Of a DNA stretch of 42,565 nucleotides, positions 15,452 to 23,487 are shown in pieces. The stretch is from NCBI GenBank assembly GCA_020724775.1, contig DYGG01000028.1, forward strand, positions 1-42,565. Direction: 5' to 3'. Each line of letters starts with the position of its first letter. Position 1 is the first letter of the stretch. The position numbers and the translations under genes are program-made. A model generated the notes under the pieces. That model had not been told where the DNA came from. It worked only from the letters and a program-made list of their open reading frames with translations, and did no database searches. The DNA comes from Ignavibacterium sp. (GTDB lineage: Bacteria > Zixibacteria > MSB-5A5 > GN15 > PGXB01).

Positions 15452-16787
15452 GGGTGTTTTTTCTGCTTTCGGCCGGCGTGAAGATGGCGTTCAGGTCGCT
15501 CAGGGCCGACTCAAACGGGCACAATTCCGTTATTCCCTGCCGGAAGAAACGGTTGATATCATCTATTTTGGATATGGCGTAATCGATGCGAGGCGAGGAG
15601 CCTTTCACATAGGCTCCGATATTGATAAGGTCTTCCGATTCCCGGTAGGTGGCTACAATTTCACGGACTTTGGCAGCCAGGGTCTGATGCTCCGGAGAGG
15701 TGACATCGAGCATAAGTCGGCTGATGGAATCAAGAAGGTCGACGGCCGGATATTGATTCAAAGATGCCAGACGTCTCGACAGCGAAACATGACCATCGAG
15801 TATGGAGCGAACGGCATCGGAGATGGGCTCGTTGAAATCGTCACCTTCGACAAGGACGGTGTACAGTCCGGTGATGGAGCCTTTATCGTTATTGCCCGCT
15901 CTCTCAAGTAATCGCGGGAGAAGGGCGAAAACGGAGGGGGTAAATCCTTTGGTAGCGGGTGGTTCTCCGACGGCCAGACCAATTTCGCGCTGGGCGATAG
16001 CAATGCGAGTAACAGAATCCATCAGCAACATGACATTCCTGCCCTGGTCGCGAAAATATTCGGCGATGGCGCTGGCGACATATGCCCCTTTTATTCTGAT
16101 CAGCGAGGGCTGGTCGGAGGTCACCACGATGACCACGGACCGTTTCAATCCTTCTTCACCCAGGTCTTTTTCAATAAATTCACGGACCTCTCTCCCCCGT
16201 TCCCCGACCAGGGCAATGACATTGATGTCGGCAGAGGAGCCGCGGGCAATCATGCCGAGCAGGACTGACTTACCGACGCCGGAGCCGGCGAAGATGCCCA
16301 TTCTTTGTCCCTGACCGCATGCTGCCATGATGTCAATCGCTTTTATGCCGGTCCATACGGGACCGGTGATTAGTTTTCTTTTGAGAGCCGGAATGGGAGC
16401 GCTTTCGACTACGCGGGTTTTGGTGCAGAGTAAAGGACCTTTGTCGTCGATCGGTTGTCCCAAGCCGCCAAGAATTCTTCCAATCAGTTCTTCTCCAACC
16501 GGCACCCGGAGTTGTTCGCCGGTGGAGACAACAATCGAACCGGGAGTGATGCCGCTGATGGAACCCAGCGGCATGAGCAGAATTCGGTTGTCGCGAAAAC
16601 CGACTACCTCGGCTTTGATTTTTTCACCCGATTCCGGGTTTTCGATACGACAGAGGTCGCCGACGGAGACGGCCGGTCCGACTGATTCTACCACCAGCCC
16701 GACCACCTGCGCAACGCGGCCTGATTGCTTGATGGCGCTAAGACGGTCGATACGACCGGAGTAAAGATGGTATGGGACAGGTTTCAC
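15408..16787 (-). CDS. fliI: Flagellar export ATPase FliI
   Basis: 459 aa, standard length. The Walker A motif is AGSGVGKS (167-174), followed by VIALVGERGREVREF and the Walker B region NVMLLMDSVTR; the QREIGLAVGEPPATKGFTPSVF block is typical of FliI/SctN. It energises type III export of rod, hook and filament proteins. Its ATG overlaps the fliH stop by four bases (ATGA), so translation is coupled. The last ~15 residues (VQVPAGAASAA) overlap the fliJ start region and look non-conserved. Confidence 0.97.
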   Translation of the reverse strand: MKPVPYHLYSGRIDRLSAIKQSGRVAQVVGLVVESVGPAVSVGDLCRIENPESGEKIKAEVVGFRDNRILLMPLGSISGITPGSIVVSTGEQLRVPVGEELIGRILGGLGQPIDDKGPLLCTKTRVVESAPIPALKRKLITGPVWTGIKAIDIMAACGQGQRMGIFAGSGVGKSVLLGMIARGSSADINVIALVGERGREVREFIEKDLGEEGLKRSVVIVVTSDQPSLIRIKGAYVASAIAEYFRDQGRNVMLLMDSVTRIAIAQREIGLAVGEPPATKGFTPSVFALLPRLLERAGNNDKGSITGLYTVLVEGDDFNEPISDAVRSILDGHVSLSRRLASLNQYPAVDLLDSISRLMLDVTSPEHQTLAAKVREIVATYRESEDLINIGAYVKGSSPRIDYAISKIDDINRFFRQGITELCPFESALSDLNAIFTPAESRKNTHEKVQVPAGAASAA

Positions 16788-17485
16788 GACGCGCCTTCGA
16801 CTTCATTCATCGCTTCGGTGATAATTTCGAGTTGGGAATCGACGCGGGCGTCAACATCGCCGGTCGGCGTTTCGATAAAGCAGCCGCCACAGCGAACGCG
16901 GCTGTCGGCTTCGATAACAATATCTTTGATGACGGTGGAATCTCCCTTGAAACGGTCGAGTTGTTGCTCTATATGCGGGAGATGGTCGGGGTGGACTTTG
17001 ACCTTTATTTTGGTTTTGTCGGTAAGTTTCTTTATAGTTCCGGCGATAATTTCGGCAGTTATATCGGGGTCGATGCGGGCGGCATCAAAAGTTACTTTGC
17101 GGGCGATTTGCAGTACCAATTCCAGTATTTTGCGGCGGGCATCTTCATACAGTAATTCGCGCTGGAGGACGGCATCGGTAATCAGACTGGAGAAGTTGGC
17201 GACAACTTTGCGCGCCTCCTTCTGTCCTTCGGTGAGACCATTCTTGTACCCCTCTTCAAACCCTTTCTGCCGCTGTTGTTCGGCATCACGGCGCATCCGT
17301 TCTTCAATTTTGAAAATCTCTTGAATCGGGATAAGTTTTCGCCCTTCAATGGAAGTGGTAACCTGGATATCGGGGAACCGGGAGGCGAGTTGTTTTTCGG
17401 CTATGCAGTCGGCTTCAATATCCGCCCGGTATTCTCCGATAATAACTCGTTCGTCGGTGACGGTATATTGCAGGAGTTTAGACAA
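16784..17485 (-). CDS. fliH: Flagellar assembly protein FliH (TTG start)
   Basis: 233 aa from the chosen start. The centre is a long helical coiled coil with a KGFEEGYKNGLTEGQKEAR repeat (G-xxx-G-type), and the C-terminal half (VLQIARKVTFDAARIDPDITAEII, then VKVHPDHLPHIEQQL and VRCGGCFIETPTGDVDARVDSQLE) is the conserved FliH/YscL domain. FliH tethers FliI to the C ring. A longer ATG frame reaches 17560 but would overlap fliG by 83 bases. The TTG at 17483-17485 has a full AAGGAGG six bases upstream inside the end of fliG, giving MSKLLQYTVTDERVI, so it is preferred. Confidence 0.88.
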   Translation of the reverse strand: MSKLLQYTVTDERVIIGEYRADIEADCIAEKQLASRFPDIQVTTSIEGRKLIPIQEIFKIEERMRRDAEQQRQKGFEEGYKNGLTEGQKEARKVVANFSSLITDAVLQRELLYEDARRKILELVLQIARKVTFDAARIDPDITAEIIAGTIKKLTDKTKIKVKVHPDHLPHIEQQLDRFKGDSTVIKDIVIEADSRVRCGGCFIETPTGDVDARVDSQLEIITEAMNEVEGAS

Positions 17486-18488
17486 TGATATCCTCCTTGC
17501 CGCCGCGACCGGAGACGACAATCTGGCCGTCTTCTTCAAGTTTGCGGACCGCCTCGACAATGCGCTGCTGGGCGGCTTCGACGTCGGAAAGACGCATCGG
17601 TCCCATAAACTCCATCTCTTCTTTTATCATCACCGCCACACGTTCGGAAACATTGGCATAAATCTTCGATTTGACCTCCTCGGAGGCGGCTTTGAGAGCG
17701 ATGGAAAGGTCTTTGGTTTCGACTTCTTTGAGCAGCCGCTGGACGGAGCGGTCATCAAGCAGAACGATATCGTCGAAGACAAACATCATATTCTTGATTT
17801 CAGCGGCAAGGTCGGGATTATCGGCTTCGAGGGACTGGAGGATATTTTTCTCGGCGGCGCTGTCAATGACGTTGAGAATCTCGGCCATGGTTTTGGCGCC
17901 CCCGGAGACGGAAAGGTCGCCTTCGGCGGAGGCATCGAAATGCCCCTCCAATGTCGATTCAATCTCTTTGAGAATATCGGGTGAGATTTTCTCCATGGTG
18001 GCGATGCGGAGGGCGACTTCGGCCTGCAACTCTGACGGTAATTCCGAAAGTACCGCCGCCGCCTGCTGGGCGGTCAGTTGTGACAGGATGAGCGCAATTG
18101 TTTGCGGATGTTCGTTCTGGATGAACCCGACCAGTTGACGGGAATCGATATTTTTGAGAAGGTTGAAGCCGGAAGTTTTGAAGGATGATTCCAGACGTGA
18201 AATTATGATAGACGCCTTCTCTTTTCCGACAGCCTTTTCCAGTATTTCGCGGGCAAAATCGACACCGCCCTGTGAGATATACTGACGCGCCATGAAAATC
18301 TGGTAACAGTCACTGATGACCTTCTCTTCAACGGCCGGCGGGACATCACGCAGGTTGGCGATTTCGACAGTTAGTTTCTCCATATCGGTTTCGGAAAGGC
18401 TTTTCATGACCAGCGCGGAGACTTCGGTGCCAAATGCCACCAGGGCAATGGCTGCTTTTTGCAAGGGATTGAGTTGCTCGTATTCCAT
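17478..18488 (-). CDS. fliG: Motor switch protein FliG
   Basis: 336 aa, typical. The N-terminal part begins LNPLQKAAIALVAFGTEVSALVMKSL, the middle domain contains the EHPQTIALILSQL motif (about 130-142), and the C-terminal torque helix region has DDIVLLDDRSVQRLLKEVETKDLSIALKAA. FliG couples MotA to the MS ring and, in the switch complex, sets rotation direction. It lies between fliF and fliH, with 11 bases to fliF. Confidence 0.97.
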   Translation of the reverse strand: MEYEQLNPLQKAAIALVAFGTEVSALVMKSLSETDMEKLTVEIANLRDVPPAVEEKVISDCYQIFMARQYISQGGVDFAREILEKAVGKEKASIIISRLESSFKTSGFNLLKNIDSRQLVGFIQNEHPQTIALILSQLTAQQAAAVLSELPSELQAEVALRIATMEKISPDILKEIESTLEGHFDASAEGDLSVSGGAKTMAEILNVIDSAAEKNILQSLEADNPDLAAEIKNMMFVFDDIVLLDDRSVQRLLKEVETKDLSIALKAASEEVKSKIYANVSERVAVMIKEEMEFMGPMRLSDVEAAQQRIVEAVRKLEEDGQIVVSGRGGKEDIIV

Positions 18489-18499
18489 AAAATCCCGCC

Positions 18500-20071
18500 T
18501 TATTCTATCATCATGGTCTTAATGACTTTGGCAATCTCTTCGGGACGTCCCTTGGCGGCGGCCTGCATCTGGTCAATCAAGCGTGGACGCCGGTTCTCCG
18601 GAACGATTGGCGGCACCGCGTTCTGCTCCTCGCCAGGCATGCCTTCATAGGAGCCGATACCCTGCCCCGAGCGAGTCGGCAAAGCCGGAGGAAGGATTCT
18701 TCCCAGGGAGCCAAAAAATTTCTTAAGCATCTTGCGCAAATAGAGGAATGCCAGAACAGCAAGAATGACTAACAAGACTTTCTTGCCGATATCGTAATAA
18801 AATTCCTGCTGAATCACCTGGTCGATTTTCTGCTGCTCGAATTCCATAGAGGTGCGGTCAAACGCCAGATTGACTACTTCTATCTGGTCGTTGCGCTGGT
18901 TATCGAATCCTACGGCGTTTCTCACCAGGGCGGCAATCCGGTTGATTTCTTCCTGGCTGCGCGGCTCATAAGCCGGCTCGGCCGCGCCGCCGCCGGCGGC
19001 ATCGGCTCTGCGATAGATGCCGTCAACCAAAACCGCCACGGATAGACGTTTGATATTGCCGACAGAATTTATGATATGTTCTACCGTCTTGTTGATTTCA
19101 TAATTGGTAACGGCGGTTTCCACCTTGTTATCGTCACGGGTTTCGCTGCTATCCTCTCCCTTATCCGAAGATGTTTTCGTTTCTTCGGTTTTTTCCTCGC
19201 TGCGGACAACGGCGGAATTGGGGTCGTATATTTCCGAGGTTTTTTCCATCTGCTGGAAATCAAGTTCGGCGGTAACGCGGACAATTGATTTTCCCTGCCC
19301 AATGACGCCATCGAGCATGCTCTGGGCTTTCTTTTCCAGGTATTGCTCCACATTTTTGCGGACATCAAGTTGTGAGGCGCTCATTCCTGCCAGCGGGTCG
19401 GAGCCGGTCTGCGAGGACAGAAGTTCTCCGTTATAATCAATGATAGAGATATTTTGCGGCTTTAGACCTTCCACAGAACAGGCGACAAGATGGGTGATGC
19501 CGGCAAGTTGCGATTTGGAGAGCCCGCCGGGGGTGCGGAGTTTCAACACTATTGATGCCGTCGCTTCCTGCTTGTCGGCTTTAAAGAGGCGGTCTTTGGG
19601 CATGACAATATGCACCCGCGCCGCCTGCACATCGGCAAGTTGCATAATGGTGCGGGTCAGTTCTCCTTCGAGCGCTCTCCGGAAGTTGAGATTCTGCAGG
19701 AATTCGGTCATACCGAGATTGGATTTGTCAAATATGGAATAGCCGATATTCCCGGAGCGGGGAATTCCCTCTGATGCCAGAGTGATGCGGGTTTTGTAGA
19801 CGTCGCCGGAAGGGACCAGAATGGTGGTGCCGCCGTCTTCTAATTTGTAAGGGACTTTCTGCTCGGTAAGTTGGCTGACAATTTCGCCGGCTTCGGCCGG
19901 TTCCAGATTCGAATAGAGTATGGAGTAATTGACGGTTTTGACCCAGTTGCCGACGACGGCAATACCGACAATGAGACCGGCGATGACCGCCACGAGAACG
20001 ACCGCCTGCCCGGGCGACATCGCCTTCAGGACGGCGGAGATATTGCGGAAGAGTTGTTTAAAGTAATCCAT
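18500..20071 (-). CDS. fliF: MS-ring protein FliF
   Basis: 523 aa with two membrane spans (about 22-42 and about 435-455) around a large periplasmic part. The periplasmic ring-building motif region SNLEPAEAGEIVSQLTEQKVPYKLEDGGTTILVP is clear near residue 54, and PGGLSKSQLAGITHLVACSVEGLKPQNISIID is another FliF signature. The C-terminal tail (EEIAKVIKTMMIE) binds FliG. It houses the export gate and is the first structure built. The 60-base leader holds a GGA-loop hairpin (separate entry). Confidence 0.97.
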   Translation of the reverse strand: MDYFKQLFRNISAVLKAMSPGQAVVLVAVIAGLIVGIAVVGNWVKTVNYSILYSNLEPAEAGEIVSQLTEQKVPYKLEDGGTTILVPSGDVYKTRITLASEGIPRSGNIGYSIFDKSNLGMTEFLQNLNFRRALEGELTRTIMQLADVQAARVHIVMPKDRLFKADKQEATASIVLKLRTPGGLSKSQLAGITHLVACSVEGLKPQNISIIDYNGELLSSQTGSDPLAGMSASQLDVRKNVEQYLEKKAQSMLDGVIGQGKSIVRVTAELDFQQMEKTSEIYDPNSAVVRSEEKTEETKTSSDKGEDSSETRDDNKVETAVTNYEINKTVEHIINSVGNIKRLSVAVLVDGIYRRADAAGGGAAEPAYEPRSQEEINRIAALVRNAVGFDNQRNDQIEVVNLAFDRTSMEFEQQKIDQVIQQEFYYDIGKKVLLVILAVLAFLYLRKMLKKFFGSLGRILPPALPTRSGQGIGSYEGMPGEEQNAVPPIVPENRRPRLIDQMQAAAKGRPEEIAKVIKTMMIE

Positions 20072-20090
20072 GCCAATTCCTATTTATCGA

Positions 20091-20114
20091 CTGACACCAA
20101 TCCTATGGTATCAG
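20091..20114 (-). promoter_or_regulatory. GGA-loop hairpin in the fliF leader (candidate CsrA site)
   Basis: Minus-strand CTGATACC and GGTGTCAG can form an 8-bp stem with one U-G pair, closing the 8-base loop ATAGGATT, which exposes GGA. A second GGA lies in the ribosome-binding site (20078-20081), 19 bases from the hairpin to the ATG. There is no T tract, so it is not a terminator. It repeats the architecture seen in the fliC leader. Function is inferred. Confidence 0.4.
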
Positions 20115-20131
20115 AAAAAATATTGAATTTC

Positions 20132-20434
20132 TTAGATAGGCATCTGTATGAGCGATTGATATGCATCGACCAATCGATTTCTAATCTCCAGTAACAGGTT
20201 CATTGTTATACCGGCTTCTTCGACGGCAATCATCACCTGATGCAAATCAGCGGCTTCGCCGGTGGCGGCCAGTTGTTGCGCCTGGGCCGCTTCGCTTTGA
20301 AAATTATTGACTGAACCGATCATCTGTTCCAGAAGTTCGATGAAATGAGCCCCGTCGGCTTTCTCCGCCCCGGCCGGGGGTTGTCCCTGGAAGGACGGAA
20401 TAAGGCGGGTGATTTGATTGACAGGGGCGCTCAT
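20132..20434 (-). CDS. fliE: Rod adaptor protein FliE
   Basis: 100 aa, the usual size. The second half has the family pattern VNNFQSEAAQAQQLAATGEAADLHQVMIAVEEAGITMNLLLEIRNRLVDAYQSL, ending in the conserved IRNRLVDAYQSLIQMPI. FliE links the MS ring to the proximal rod and is the first type III substrate. Its start overlaps the stop of the 107-aa gene by four bases, and fliF follows 60 bases downstream. Confidence 0.95.
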   Translation of the reverse strand: MSAPVNQITRLIPSFQGQPPAGAEKADGAHFIELLEQMIGSVNNFQSEAAQAQQLAATGEAADLHQVMIAVEEAGITMNLLLEIRNRLVDAYQSLIQMPI

Positions 20435-20754
20435 AACTTGACGTCAACCACCTTTCCGAGATGTTCGGACTTCTGAACGGCTTTCTGTCCATAATGCTCA
20501 TCTCCGAGTCCGGCCAGGCGGAATTTTTCAAATATCAGTTCCAGCGCCTGACGTTCTTCCGGGGTCAGCATATCGGCGAACTTCCCGTGCTGGAGTTGCA
20601 CGGCCAGTTTGGACGATATGCTGTTTTCCTGCCCGGGAATTAGGACGCGGTCAGCCGCTTTAGCCGCCGCATTCTCTCCCGGGGTCGGAATTCGCGTTTG
20701 GTTTTCGGTTACTGTCTGCCGGTAAGCGTTAATTCCTATGGAATTGATTTTCAT
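20431..20754 (-). CDS. Unrecognised 107-aa protein in the flgC-fliE gap
   Basis: I do not recognise this gene. It encodes a soluble, mostly helical protein with a polar, probably flexible first half (MKINSIGINAYRQTVTENQ...), a central MLTPEERQALELIFEKFRLAG helix (about 62-82) and a final strand-like LGKVVDVKL. No signal peptide, membrane span or cysteine is present. It is 18 bases after flgC and overlaps fliE by four bases (ATGA), so it is an integral operon member; the usual order is flgB-flgC-fliE. It could be a rod-export chaperone, a secreted rod-associated factor or a regulator. The start MKIN with short polar leader is loosely like FlgM, but the C-terminal FlgM helix pattern is not visible. 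Confidence 0.75.
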   Translation of the reverse strand: MKINSIGINAYRQTVTENQTRIPTPGENAAAKAADRVLIPGQENSISSKLAVQLQHGKFADMLTPEERQALELIFEKFRLAGLGDEHYGQKAVQKSEHLGKVVDVKL

Positions 20755-20772
20755 TTCAATAATTCCTTTCTC

Positions 20773-21267
20773 TTATATCGACAGCGCGTTTTTTGCCATT
20801 TCTTTTGCGGCCAGGACGGCGGTGGTGTTCGCCTCGTAGGCGCGCGAAGCGGAAATCATATCTACCATCTCGTTTATGATTTCAATATCGGGGACCTTTA
20901 CAAACCCTTTCTCATCGGCGTCAGGATGACCGGGGTCATGAACCAGTCGATAAGATGACGCTGGGTCTTCGACTTCTTTTCCTTCGGCCCGGGCGACTTC
21001 AATCGTTTCCTGCCGGCTTCGAACGGTTCCGCCGAGGTGCCCCACGTCGGTGCGGGCAAGTTCTGTTCGAGATTTGCTGATCATATTTTTGAAAGGGACG
21101 GCTTCTTCGGCGGCGGCGACCATCACCCGCCGGCGACGATAGGGACCTCCCTTGTCGGTGCGGGTGGTATCAACATTGGCGATATTCTGAGAGACGACAT
21201 CCATTTTCTGCCGCTGGAGCGTCATTCCGGTTGCCGAAATTTCTATCGAGTTAAACAGTCCTGACAT
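20773..21267 (-). CDS. flgC: Proximal rod protein FlgC
   Basis: 164 aa. N-terminal ISATGMTLQRQKMDVVSQNIANVDTTRTDKGGPYRRR is the FlgC signature, and the C-terminus NEMVDMISASRAYEANTTAVLAAKEMAKNALSI is complete. YRLVHDPGHPDADEKGFVKVPDIEI is another FlgC block. It forms the proximal rod with FlgB and FlgF and is exported by the type III system. It lies 7 bases after flgB. Confidence 0.97.
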   Translation of the reverse strand: MSGLFNSIEISATGMTLQRQKMDVVSQNIANVDTTRTDKGGPYRRRRVMVAAAEEAVPFKNMISKSRTELARTDVGHLGGTVRSRQETIEVARAEGKEVEDPASSYRLVHDPGHPDADEKGFVKVPDIEIINEMVDMISASRAYEANTTAVLAAKEMAKNALSI

Positions 21268-21274
21268 AATATCC

Positions 21275-21691
21275 TCACTTGCTCTTAATAGCGTTTCTTA
21301 AGCCTTCGAATTTTTTGGCGAGCAGGGTCGTTCCAATGCTGAAGTAGAGTTGATTGGTGGCGAGATTAGCGACTTCCTTATCAGCGTTGACATTATTAAT
21401 GCCGTTTCCCTCCCGAGACTGATTGACTTCGATTTCGGGGGCTTGGTCCTTATGTTTGCCGACCGGAATATGCGACGGGTGAGTCAGAATTCCGGCGACA
21501 TGGCGTCGGTTATCGATGGCGTTCTTCAGGGCGGCATGGAAATCGATATCTTTGCTCTGGTATTGCGGTGTGGAGATATTGGCAATATTTCCGGCAATCA
21601 GTTTATGGCGAAGGGAGGCCATATCCAGAAATTTCTGCAGGATGGGGATACCGCTTTTGTCGAAGACCGCTTTTTTAATTAAATCAGACAT
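21275..21691 (-). CDS. flgB: Proximal rod protein FlgB
   Basis: 138 aa, normal length. It has the FlgB pattern LRHKLIAGNIANISTPQYQSKDIDFHAALKNAI (about 27-60) and ends with the D0 helix YFSIGTTLLAKKFEGLRNAIKSK. It is the first gene of the early block, which continues flgC, the 107-aa gene, fliE, fliF and onwards. A sigma-54 promoter lies just upstream, leaving a leader of only about 11 bases with a weak ribosome-binding site (GGCGGA). Confidence 0.96.
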   Translation of the reverse strand: MSDLIKKAVFDKSGIPILQKFLDMASLRHKLIAGNIANISTPQYQSKDIDFHAALKNAIDNRRHVAGILTHPSHIPVGKHKDQAPEIEVNQSREGNGINNVNADKEVANLATNQLYFSIGTTLLAKKFEGLRNAIKSK

Positions 21692-21712
21692 ACCATTATC
21701 CGCCGAGATTTG

Positions 21713-21728
21713 AGCAAGGGGTATGCCA
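21713..21728 (-). promoter_or_regulatory. Sigma-54 type promoter for the flgB block
   Basis: On the minus strand TGGCATACCCCTTGCT matches TGGCAC-N5-TTGCA/T with a single mismatch and the exact GG-N10-GC spacing (GG 21726-21727, GC 21714-21715). Predicted start of transcription is about 12 bases downstream, near 21702, and flgB begins at 21691. It is the best sigma-54 match in the window. Confidence 0.8.
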
Positions 21729-21845
21729 AAGTATTCGGGTCAGCGCAAGTTGTTAAATGACTGTATCTTGAAAGTATCAGTCAATTACCGGACGGATAGA
21801 ATGATGGAAGATGTTTCCAGATATCTAAGAAAGATTTTCCGGAAA

Positions 21846-22583
21846 TCAGGTCTTGGGGGTGTACAGGTCGGAGGTCGGTTCGGTGGCTGACATTTCCATG
21901 GTTAGAACGACAATATCGACTCGCCGGTTCTTTGAGCGACCCTCATCGGTATCATTGGAAACCATGGGTCGAAATTCTCCGTAGCCGAGGGCAGAAATCC
22001 GGTCGGATTGAACGCCGTGTGTTTCGACAAGATAGCGCACCACTTCGGTGGCGCGCGCCGATGAGAGTTCCCAGTTGGAAGGGAAACGGACGGTATTGAT
22101 CGGTTTGTTGTCGGTATGCCCTTCAATGCGGATATGGTTCGGGATAGTTCCTATGTCTTTCGCCACTAAATCGAGGGTCTGCCTGGCGCGCGGCTCCAGT
22201 TCGGCGGAGCCTTCACGAAACAGCGCCGATTCCATAATATGAATGACCAGACCGCGCTCAGTCATCTCGGTGCTAATCATCTTTTCATTGCCCGACTTGA
22301 GGACGCTCTCTTCAATTTTCTGCCCGAGAGATTTGAGATGCCCGATTTCGAGAACGCCCTGACCGGGCATGGCGCCAACCTCATTGCCTTTCTTGATGGC
22401 GATACTTCCGCCCTTCAGGACGCCGGCGAGCGCCTCCTGCATTTTGCCGAACCGCTTGGCATCGACTTTCGACATGGAATACATGACAATGAAGAAAGCC
22501 AGAAGCAGGGTAATCAGGTCGGCGTAGGTGAGCAGCCACCGCTCCAGGTTCTCATGCTCATCATGCTTTCTGCGGCGAGGCAT
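21846..22583 (-). CDS. motB: Flagellar stator protein MotB
   Basis: 245 aa. One N-terminal membrane span contains the proton-binding Asp (WLLTYADLITLLLAFF, Asp22). The C-terminal OmpA-like peptidoglycan-binding domain has IRIEGHTDNKPI and SSARATEVVRYLVETHGVQSDRISALGYGEFRP, then NRRVDIVV. Together with MotA it forms the ion-driven stator. The Asp context does not by itself decide H+ versus Na+. It starts 5 bases after motA and is probably co-transcribed with it. Confidence 0.97.
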   Translation of the reverse strand: MPRRRKHDEHENLERWLLTYADLITLLLAFFIVMYSMSKVDAKRFGKMQEALAGVLKGGSIAIKKGNEVGAMPGQGVLEIGHLKSLGQKIEESVLKSGNEKMISTEMTERGLVIHIMESALFREGSAELEPRARQTLDLVAKDIGTIPNHIRIEGHTDNKPINTVRFPSNWELSSARATEVVRYLVETHGVQSDRISALGYGEFRPMVSNDTDEGRSKNRRVDIVVLTMEMSATEPTSDLYTPKT

Positions 22584-22588
22584 AGAGA

Positions 22589-23368
22589 CTATTCCTCTCC
22601 GCCGCGCATCCAGGGAGCGATAAAGGAGAGAAGTTTCGTTTTGACGACGCGCGGGTTGTCGCCCGATTGTATTGAAATAACCCCCTCCATAATGAGGTCG
22701 AGGGTCGCCAGTTCTTCTTCGTGGCGCATTTTCAGTTTGTCGCTGATGGGAAGGTAGCAGAGGTTCGCCAGTCCGACACCCCAGAGCGTAGCGATGAAGG
22801 CGCTGGCGATGGCTTCGGCCATCCGGTCGGCGTTGGCGGTGTTGCTCAAAGTATGAATTAGACCGAGAACGGTCCCGAGAATGCCGAGGGTGGGAGAGAA
22901 ACCGCCCATCTTCTGGAAAAAGAGAATTCCCTTCTTGTGGCGGTCTTCGATATAAGCGATTTCGGTTTCCAATATAGTTTTCAAGACGGTGATTTCTGAG
23001 CCGTCAATGACAAGTTGGATGGCTTTGCGGAAGAAAGGGTCTTTGATACTACGGAGGTCATTTTCCAAGCCGAGGATTCCTTCGCGACGGGCCTTTTCCG
23101 ACATTTTCACGAGAGTGTCGATGGTTCTAAGCGGGTCAACCGGCCGGGTAAAGAAAGCCAGTTTCAGAAAACTGGGGACATTGGCGAGGGTTCTGATGGA
23201 GGTGGAAATGGTGGAGGCGCCGATAGTTCCGCCTATTACAATAAGCATGGCTGGACCCTGAATAATTGCACCGAGGTGTCCCCCTTCGAGAATAAACGAT
23301 ACAATGACTGCGCCTAAGCCTATAATAAGGCCGCCAATAGTTGCTATATCCATAATATTCCTGCTCAT
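22589..23368 (-). CDS. motA: Flagellar stator protein MotA
   Basis: 259 aa with four membrane spans (about 7-22, 33-50, 150-172, 183-202). The region TLGILGTVLGLIHTL and the following span are the MotA/TolQ/ExbB core, and LENDLRSIKDPFFRKAIQLVIDGSE is the cytoplasmic loop that faces FliG. It is paired with motB. A likely sigma-28 promoter lies 50 bases upstream, which would place the stator in the late gene class. Confidence 0.96.
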   Translation of the reverse strand: MSRNIMDIATIGGLIIGLGAVIVSFILEGGHLGAIIQGPAMLIVIGGTIGASTISTSIRTLANVPSFLKLAFFTRPVDPLRTIDTLVKMSEKARREGILGLENDLRSIKDPFFRKAIQLVIDGSEITVLKTILETEIAYIEDRHKKGILFFQKMGGFSPTLGILGTVLGLIHTLSNTANADRMAEAIASAFIATLWGVGLANLCYLPISDKLKMRHEEELATLDLIMEGVISIQSGDNPRVVKTKLLSFIAPWMRGGEE

Positions 23369-23417
23369 AGAGATGGATGCTTTCCGGGCGGAACAGCATT
23401 CACCCCAATCAGTAGAG

Positions 23418-23444
23418 ATATCGGCAATTACGGAGATTTTTGAA
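23418..23444 (-). promoter_or_regulatory. Sigma-28 type promoter for motAB
   Basis: Minus-strand TTCA is followed after exactly 15 bases by GCCGATAT. The -10 part matches the FliA consensus GCCGATAA at seven of eight positions; the -35 part is weak (two of four). It sits in the 119-base gap before motA and would give a leader of about 40 bases. Confidence 0.5.
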
Positions 23445-23487
23445 CCGCCGGCAGACAGATTATTGGCAAATATCAGGAAATCTCAGG

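Noticed and set aside
17486-17560. ATG-started longer FliH
   Set aside because: It would overlap fliG by 83 bases and add a non-conserved basic leader; the TTG at 17485 has a strong ribosome-binding site.
21790-21845. Terminator after motB
   Set aside because: Only a very short palindrome (TTTCCGGAAA) without a convincing stem and T run.
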